Below, piece by piece: positions 57,646 to 64,000 of a stretch of DNA of 64,000 nt. Each line of letters starts with the position of its first letter. Positions within the stretch are counted from its first letter, which is position 1. The notes beneath the pieces were generated by a model that did not search any database, was not told the DNA's origin, and worked only from the letters and a program-made list of their open reading frames with translations. The DNA lies in assembly GCA_000827325.1 (NCBI GenBank), contig KN832878.1:558001-622000 (forward strand). Direction: 5' to 3'. This DNA comes from Oidiodendron maius Zn. Its lineage: Eukaryota > Ascomycota > Leotiomycetes > Myxotrichaceae. The position numbers and the translations under genes were made by a program.

Positions 57646-58033
57646 ATATTATCTGACGACATTCAACTGCCCAATTGACGATACCTGGCCATACGTAACT
57701 GTGCTGCACCTGTGTTGTTGACTTGGGTGACGCGAGCCAGACGAGGCTGAGAAACAAAGGCGAGGCGAGCTCAATATGCGCTAACGCGAAGGGGATTAGC
57801 AGAGGATAGGCATGCGAGGCGGCGATTCTGGGACGTTTCGACCTTCACTTTTGATTCTCCAGACTGAACTTTGAACAACAACGCAATATCCGCCACAGAC
57901 CACACCCAAAACTCTCTGGATATCTCCCGGGCCCACGGTATCCGTTGCAGATCACACTCAGGATTCTCTAGATATCCCCCAGACCCACCATATACTTGAG
58001 ATCCAACTTCCTCTCATCTGCCTCTGACCAGCC
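57646..58033. promoter_or_regulatory. Compact divergent promoter of Cut9 and Yju2
   Basis: 388 nt between two divergent core cell-cycle/splicing genes. It contains a near-repeat of a pyrimidine/ATCTCC(C)-type element at 57919 and 57973 (tggatatctcccgggccca and tagatatcccccagaccca). No coding sequence. Confidence 0.55.
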
Positions 58034-58846
58034 ATGTCTGAACGAAAGGTCCTTCAGAAATACTACCCCCCAGACTTCGACCCCTCTAAACTCACACGAT
58101 CGCGCGCCCCCAAGAAAGCTGGGCCCAAGGTGCAGACGGTACGCCTGATGGCACCCTTTCCGATGAAATGCACATCGTGCGGAGAGTACATTTACAAGGG
58201 GCGCAAATTCAACGCGCGTAAGGAGACCACTGAAGAGAAGTACTACGCTATCCCCATCTACCGGTTCTATATAAGATGTACTCGGTGCAGTGGCGAAATT
58301 ACCTTTAAGACAGACCCGAAGAATATGGATTACCAGTGCGAACGGGGGGCGAAGAGAAACACGGAGCCGTGGCGCATGAACGGTGGTGGTAGCCAGGAGA
58401 CCGACGAGGAGAGACTGGATCGGTTAGAGAGGGAAGAGGAGGAGAAGAATGCGATGGAGGAGCTGGAGACAAAGACCCTGGATGCGAAACGGGAGATGGC
58501 CGTGGCCGATGCGCTGGACGAGATCCGGACCCGGAATGCGAGGAATGAGAGGGTGGGCAAGGATGGCCTGGAAGCTACGGTGGCGAGAGAGCGCATTGAT
58601 GAGGAGAGAGAACGGCAAGAAAGAGAAGACGAGGAGGCAGCGGCGAGAGCATTCATGAGACGGCAAGATGCTTTGGAAGAAGAGATTATAGAAGATGAAG
58701 ACGAGAGCGAAGCCGGCCCCTCAGCAGCTCCGATATCGAAAGAGGCAGCCCTGGAGATGCCCCCGCCGAGTTTCAAGAGAGTGGTAAAGAAGAAGAAAGA
58801 TCACGCTGCGTTGTTAGGTATCAAGAAGAAGCCCTCACTTGTATGA
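58034..58846 (+). CDS. yju2: Splicing factor Yju2 (Cwf16/CCDC94)
   Basis: First-step pre-mRNA splicing factor that joins the spliceosome with the Prp19 complex. Intronless, 270 aa. The N-terminus MSERKVLQKYYPPDFDPSK is the family signature that enters the catalytic core. A zinc site is formed by Cys46 and Cys49 (CTSCGEYIYKG) and Cys82 and Cys85 (RCTRCSGEI). KTDPKNMDYQCERGAKRN follows. Residues 130-220 are a long charged coiled coil, and the C-terminus is Lys-rich (KRVVKKKKDHAALLGIKKK), a likely nuclear signal. Start and length fit the family. Confidence 0.96.
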   Translation: MSERKVLQKYYPPDFDPSKLTRSRAPKKAGPKVQTVRLMAPFPMKCTSCGEYIYKGRKFNARKETTEEKYYAIPIYRFYIRCTRCSGEITFKTDPKNMDYQCERGAKRNTEPWRMNGGGSQETDEERLDRLEREEEEKNAMEELETKTLDAKREMAVADALDEIRTRNARNERVGKDGLEATVARERIDEERERQEREDEEAAARAFMRRQDALEEEIIEDEDESEAGPSAAPISKEAALEMPPPSFKRVVKKKKDHAALLGIKKKPSLV

Positions 58847-59390
58847 GCTAGTCGGAACGAGCCCAATATATCTTATACTCAATACTGATCACAATTGATA
58901 TTCAACTCGCCTGACCATAAACCCGTCTCTAATACGTCCTGTGAAGACTGAATCAGGTTGATATTCATATTGATAGTTCCATATATTGATAATGCTAGCG
59001 CCTTTATTTTGATGATTCGCTCTTTACAATCTTGAATTTAAATTCCCAGTCACCTTGTAGTCATGAGTGATTGATACGGTTGAGTATGTTTTTATTCTGT
59101 GCTGCATGAGCCAACCTGGCATGTTTATTCGGCATTGCATGAGCCATGGCTGGCATGCGAATAAAAACATATATACTGCGGCTCATCCGCGTCTCTCCTC
59201 TAAACCAATCAACGACCTCCAATCGTATAGCACCCTAAACAAATATTGAAACCCCCCCATGGCAGACTCCGCAGTGGTAGTATGCATTATCTTTCAGAAT
59301 ATTCAAAGTACAAACGTCGCAGAATCTGGATGATTTATGGTTAGGTATTACGCCTACGTCTATAGGTGGGTCAGTTTCATATATATGTAC
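58847..59390. other. Yju2 3' flank with inverted repeat
   Basis: AT-rich flank leading into the gene-poor stretch. It contains the repeat at 59085-59171. The open frame 59067-59249 is formed by that repeat and is not supported as a gene. Confidence 0.5.
59085..59171. repeat. 13-bp perfect inverted repeat enclosing two direct repeats
   Basis: Outer arms TATGTTTTTATTC (59085-59097) and GAATAAAAACATA (59159-59171). Between them two copies of a roughly 22-nt unit, each GCATGAGCCA followed by TGGCATG, start near 59103 and 59137. It could be a small MITE-like insertion or a transcription terminator. Confidence 0.7.
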
Positions 59391-59819
59391 GGCTGTTATT
59401 TCTGTGTGGTCAAGCAGGAGCTGCGATATATCGTAATTTCCAGTTCTTCTTGCCCATCATAGCGGAGTACGTCCGAAACAATCTTGGGAGTTGAGGTCGA
59501 CGCATCCGGTACTCAAGAGCAACCTTACAACTTCTGTATGAGAGTGTCACACTGCTATTGATAGCGGAGTTGCACCATAATGATCTTTGATGTCCGGATG
59601 GACGCACTTGTTGGAAAGAAGCATCTTTGCCACCATTTCATGTCCACTTTTAACCGCATATGATAAAGGTGTTCGGCCAACACTGTCTTCTGAGTTCACC
59701 ATCCTCGGCCAGCAACAGCTTGACCACTGCTTCAAGTCCATTAGATGCCGCATAGGGCAAGGATGTCCGACCATATTTGGGATGTTTGAAGTCCGCCTCG
59801 GCGCCATTCTCGATCCTCT
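59391..59819 (-). pseudogene. Ankyrin-repeat gene relic
   Basis: About four ankyrin units are readable on the minus strand: YGRTSLPYAASNGLEAVVKL, then in a shifted frame GRTPLSYAVKSGHEMVAKML, YGATPLSIAV, and FGRTPL. One frameshift lies near the junction of the first two units (about 59705). Two in-frame TGA codons interrupt the second frame, after SIAV and after RTPL. The first stands where Arg (CGA) is expected and the second where Trp (TGG) is expected, so both are single transitions. An acceptor-like gtctag precedes the first unit. It is a broken host gene or the decayed end of a larger ankyrin/NLR-type gene. Confidence 0.75.
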
Positions 59820-62800
59820 AGACAAATTTTGTATTTATTTAAGCCCTAGTCACTCTTACTAGCAAATATAGTATAAAGACGGTATTGAATTTCAGGCTCA
59901 TTACAGCTAAGAATTAGAACCTGAGTAATTATATACAAAACTGCTTGTCTAAGAGAGCTAAAAAAAGCCTATCAGAGAGTCATCATTATTAGATCTCCCT
60001 TTTCCTGCTATTTATATACACTTATCCAGTCTGTCAATAACAAATATATAATTTAGTATACGCTAAACGATAGCTTTAAAGAGCTTGATAATATCTGTCT
60101 GAGATGCATTATATCTATCTTTTGCCTCCCACTTATTATAACTTAACTTGAAGGCATCTTAATTAGCTAATATTACTTGAGATATCTATAACCTCATTAT
60201 ACTAAGGTGGTTCTGTCGACTCTTGGACTCTGACGAGCAGAAATAATATACTAGTGGAGACTCGAGTGTTGTTAACAGATACTAAACCACCCTTGTATAT
60301 AAGACTGATTTGCTGTGCCCTACCGGCCCATTAATCTAAAGAATCTTAGGATTTCCAGGTGCAAAGCTAGAGGACATCCACTTAAGCTAAGCATCTTGTA
60401 TCAAGATCTAGTCGCAAGTGCTGAATTAATCCACAGAGAGCCGATCACTTCAATCGTAAGCAGAGCGACCTTCTTCCGGCTCTTTCCTCTCATGTCTAGC
60501 CATGCATAATGGTCCATGTACGAAATCGCGAACACATGGTTCAAATGCACATTGAGACGAACTTATGATACGATGCCGAAGGATAAGACCAAACTCCCGT
60601 CTTGCCCACGCCCAATGTAGCCTATCGGCCCTCAGGACAGCAGGCATGGCTAAGCAATGGTGATGGGCTAGTTAAGGCTAATGCAACTTAAAGTAAGCTA
60701 TAAAACGGTGCCACGCCGCGTAAGGTTAAGTGCGCTAGGCGGGCCTCCCGCCGAGCCGTAAGCAGCACTGATGCGTATCTAAGGCCTGCACGTGCCATGC
60801 CGCCAAATTTACCGCTCGCTAATCAACTTGCGAATGTGGTCCACAATCTTTCAATGGATTTTAATTTGTCGTAGTAATTACAAGACGAGAGAGCAGAAAA
60901 GGTTCCAGCAAAGATAAACTCGCAAGCCGCTTTGCCGACGCTTCCTCAACATGGCTGATATAGGGCTATGGTAAGGCTCTCTGGTAAGTGATCAAATTGA
61001 ATCTCTAATGGAGTCCATATACTGCCAGGGTGTGTCACAGTCCAGGCAGATTTTATGCACTGCCATAATAAAGCTCGTTATAGTCGACATTTCAACAAAA
61101 TATGATTGCAGATTGGTTGCAGATTGGTTGTTGAAAAGACGCCTCGGGCCTGTACTTGGCGCTCGTCCATTGTACTGTACCTCGGAGGATATCATTATAC
61201 AATTGGCGTTGCTGGGATTTAGGAGTGAGTATTACTAACAATAGAGTATCATTAAATTATAAATCCGCTCGCCAATGAGAGTGTCTAGGAAAATCAGATG
61301 TCTTTGCCACTATCGGCAGTCATCCCGCCAGTATTTGCAGCAAGATTCTCCACTTATCCATTTGCCTTCGTCACTGGCTCAGAAACCAACGATCATCGCC
61401 ACCATCTTCACGCCATGTGCCTAACATTCGAGTATACACTTTTGCTAAAGCCTCTGAACCGAGATAGGTGATCACAAGTCCAGGTGCAACCTTTGAGCTA
61501 CTGAAGATGAGAGTAGGTGGAATGGCAGGTGAGTACTAAAGTAGAGCTACTATCTTAGATGCACGGTGGTATGTATAACTCTGTGTATTTACCGTCCTAC
61601 TCCTAGACTGGTAGTTGATAACTGCTATAACTATTTTATAGTAAAATCTGACAAGTCGTTCAGTGGGTAACGGTCGCGGAATAAAATTTTCTAGGCGGAG
61701 ATTCAGCTGATTGGACAAGCTGATTCGCTCTGTTTCAATTTTATTTGTGACAGAAAGTATAAACTAGAAGAGACACTAGAATTATTTGCTGGCATATAGG
61801 ACAAAATTGGCATGCCACAGCATAGAGGCTAATGAAGGAGACGGCCTGGCGAGGTACAGAACCCGAAATTCAGAATTTCCATCATATAGCGCCATTTGCC
61901 TGCTAGAAGCATATACTGGTGTCTTTAAGGGAATAGGCCACCTAATAGAGCTTGATATGAGAAGAGATATAAAGATACAGAAGGATGTAGTATTTTCATG
62001 CGGTATTTCTGGCGGTGATCGGAAGCAAGTCAATATTTGTCACGTGATCAAACACCTCTTCGTAGCAATACCAATGCTTCTTGGTTTACTCTCTTCTGCC
62101 AAATATCATTGCTAATATATTTGAGATAAGTTTAGCTTTAGATTCATTTGATTACATAACTCGTTTTCGCTGTCGATTAAAATGCGCAAACCCCGTGACT
62201 GATACCCCTCTCTCATAGGACCCGAAGAGGTAAGTGACAACGCGACAAAAGCAATATGTCAGTTTTTGTTGCACATCGCATTTCGACGGCCTTTCTTAGA
62301 CTGTTGCTAGAGGCTACTAGGGCTTTTATGGGATCCTTTACTGCAGCCTCTTGGCGCCACCTTGCGAGGAGAAAAAACGAGTTGATAGGCACAGAAGAGG
62401 AAGCAAAGTAGAATTGAATAGGTGCCGAATCTCAATTATAAGCTATTCTTCAACTCTTCTTGTAGGATGGCGCTCAATTGCATGCCGATTGCGTACAGCA
62501 CGTCCTCTCTAATCCATGCCAATTAATACCATTTCTAGTAATTCCTGGGATAGATCCACCAAAGCCTGTCATAACTAAGGCTTTGCACAGACGCCGCAGG
62601 TCATTGCGCACTAATGAACCGACAGAAGCGAGCATATCCTGGTGTCGTTAAGTACCTATGTAACACTGCTTTCGTAAGGATCGCTTCAAGTGTAATCCAT
62701 GCGCGGATCTTTATTTACCCCTTTTTCGTTTCAGATATCCCACGAATGACCTTCCGGCAAACCCATCACAAGGCGATCTGGGGTGCTGGTTATTCATTTC

Positions 62801-63080
62801 CGAACTCGGTGTTAAAAACTGCGAGTTATAGCCTCTAGTCGTGAGTCGTAATTCGTGCGGAACAAAATTTCTCCTTTCATAACAGGCTAAGTTTGTCTTC
62901 TCGTCTCATATCCTACATTCCAGATTGCGATGTTTTGGCTATGCTTTACTCTGATATTGCGGGGAAAGCACAGTATTAAAATTTATATATATATAGACTG
63001 GAGCTTCCCTTGTCATGTCGCGATAGCTTATTTATATTATTTAAGCAGGCGTAGTTTGGTAATCACAATTTCTTCAAGCC
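59820..63080. other. Gene-poor, AT-rich stretch with no recognisable gene
   Basis: 3.3 kb of AT-rich DNA. ORFs (for example 61786-62115 plus, 62614-62838 plus) match nothing I know. A short GC-rich island at about 60700-60800 contains a 6-bp hairpin (GGCGGG, cct, CCCGCC at 60738-60752). The tract may hold decayed transposon DNA, but I cannot name a family. The right end contains the GH28 promoter. Confidence 0.5.
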
Positions 63081-64000
63081 ATGAAGCTGTTCAAAGTTGT
63101 TCCTCTCATCACGTTATCATTTGGGCGCATTGCCTCTGCTCAGTTGGCGTCTGGGTACCCCCTCGGCCCTCTGACGAGTTCAGATACAAAATGGGGTGTG
63201 AAAGTGTGCGATGTTACAAATTATGGCGCTGTGGCAGATATGTCTACAGATCTTGGTCCGCCACTCCTAGCGGCATTCAATGCTTGTAAGGATGGCGGTA
63301 TTGGTAACTGAACCTCTATTTTACAAAACAAACTTTAATCTAACCTTTTGAAGTCAATATCCCACTTGGAAATTTTGCGATGGCGACCTGGGTTACGTTG
63401 AGCGGCGGTAATGCTTGGGGTATTAATCTCGAAGGCATTATTTATCGAACTGGGTAGAATTACATTTATAAACTTGTGTATCTAATCCCGGACTAACATA
63501 ATTTATAGCACTGCTGGTGGCCACATGATCATTAGTAAGTTTAATCTCCCCAGGAATCTAAATTCGGAGCTAAGAAAATGCAGTTGAGAATTCTACCGAC
63601 TTCGAGCTCTATAGTAGCAGATCCAGCGGAGCCATTCAAGGCTATGGCTATCAATTCCACTCTCAGGGGACATATGGGTAGATATTGCTTGAATCTCCGT
63701 GAATGAAAATAACTAACGTTAGCTTAGTCCCCGACTCATCCGCCTTATCAATGTGATCAGCTTCGCCATTCATGATATCGCCCTTGTTGACTGTTAGTAT
63801 GAGAATCTCCCCTACTTGTTATTGTCTGACAGATATCCAGCACCGGCTTTCCATTTGATTCTGGATACTGTGCAAGGTGGTGAGGTGTACAATCTCATCA
63901 TACGTGGTGGTAATGAGGGTGGCCTGGATGGCATCGACGTTTGGGGCTTTAACATGTACATTCATGATGTGGAAGTTACGAACAAAGATGAATGCGTTAC
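63081..64000 (+). CDS. GH28 rhamnogalacturonase, N-terminal part (runs off right edge)
   Basis: Secreted hydrolase of the rhamnogalacturonan-I backbone of pectin. Six exons are visible (63081-63303, 63354-63453, 63509-63534, 63584-63677, 63728-63792, 63841-64000), giving 222 codons before the edge. Exon 3 is only 26 nt. Residues 1-20 are a signal peptide ending IASA. The parallel beta-helix starts at [36 protein letters not shown] and [17 protein letters not shown] closely follow fungal rhamnogalacturonase A. The last intron (63793-63840, acceptor atatccag) restores VDSPAFHL, a GH28 hallmark. [15 protein letters not shown] and NKDECVT correspond to the first catalytic Asp region. The HG and RIK motifs are outside the window. 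Confidence 0.92.

Noticed and set aside
61786-62115. 109-codon ORF in the gene desert, considered as a decayed patatin-like or NLR fragment
   Set aside because: The resemblance (a SYSA..LLEA stretch and a CGISGG stretch) is too weak and lacks the GxSxG nucleophile elbow.
1-64000. CRISPR arrays, rRNA genes, bacterial-type operons or a complete transposon
   Set aside because: None is visible. The gene structures are those of a fungal nuclear genome, and no transposase, reverse transcriptase or integrase motif was found in any frame I read.
1-64000. A secondary-metabolite cluster joining SDR, 2OG oxygenase and nicotianamine synthase
   Set aside because: Only three loosely spaced enzymes lie near each other, with no backbone synthase, transporter or regulator; GH3 sits between them and housekeeping genes follow.

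Overview
This window is nuclear DNA of a filamentous ascomycete (Pezizomycotina). The genes carry 45-65 nt GT..AG introns with CTAAC/CTGAC-like branch points. The gene set includes an AA11 LPMO with a secreted C-terminal module, a GH28 rhamnogalacturonase, a GH3 beta-glucosidase, a type I L-asparaginase with ankyrin repeats, and an NLR-type N-terminal domain joined to a fungal ubiquitin-like domain. A Leotiomycete is my guess, but the sequence does not settle the class. Exon models were assembled by eye. For every complete spliced model except the orphan exon and the ankyrin relic, the exon lengths sum to whole codons.

Layout. 1-7.3 kb, all on the minus strand: the 5' end of an SDR, a GH3 beta-glucosidase (12 exons), a 2OG-Fe(II) oxygenase and a nicotianamine synthase. 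8.3-18.4 kb, housekeeping: TFIIIC tau95 (minus) diverging from the PP2A B56 subunit (plus), then the SNARE Tlg1 (minus) diverging from a BCS1-like AAA ATPase (plus). 19.4-28.2 kb, plus strand: L-asparaginase/ankyrin, a METTL25-type methyltransferase, and a POT/PTR2 peptide transporter behind a 1.8 kb leader region. 28.6-40.5 kb, minus: TRA1 (about 3,898 aa), the SAGA/NuA4 scaffold, taking up almost a fifth of the window. 41.4-47.8 kb: GNAT acetyltransferase, AIG2-like protein, AA11 LPMO (all plus) and YIH1/IMPACT (minus). 48.2-54.1 kb, minus: the NLR-N/ULD gene and acetoacetyl-CoA synthetase. 54.9-58.8 kb: a DUF1757 membrane protein (plus), the APC/C subunit Cut9/Cdc16 (minus) and the splicing factor Yju2 (plus). 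58.85-63.08 kb: an AT-rich, gene-poor stretch holding an ankyrin-repeat relic and several small inverted repeats. The window ends inside a GH28 rhamnogalacturonase (plus).

How it fits together. Conserved core genes fill the middle, and plant-polymer hydrolases lie at both edges, the right one next to the gene desert. Peptide import, asparagine breakdown, YIH1 (a Gcn2 regulator in yeast) and acetoacetate activation all touch nitrogen/carbon scavenging, but nothing in the sequence shows them to be a co-regulated cluster. I did not find a clear new multi-gene system. The most unusual items are the NLR-N/ULD protein with a nine-residue Ser-Ser tail repeat, a fungal nicotianamine synthase with an apparent 32-nt intron, an 8-nt microexon in the AIG2-like gene, and two stop-free 57-nt introns whose retention would keep the frame.
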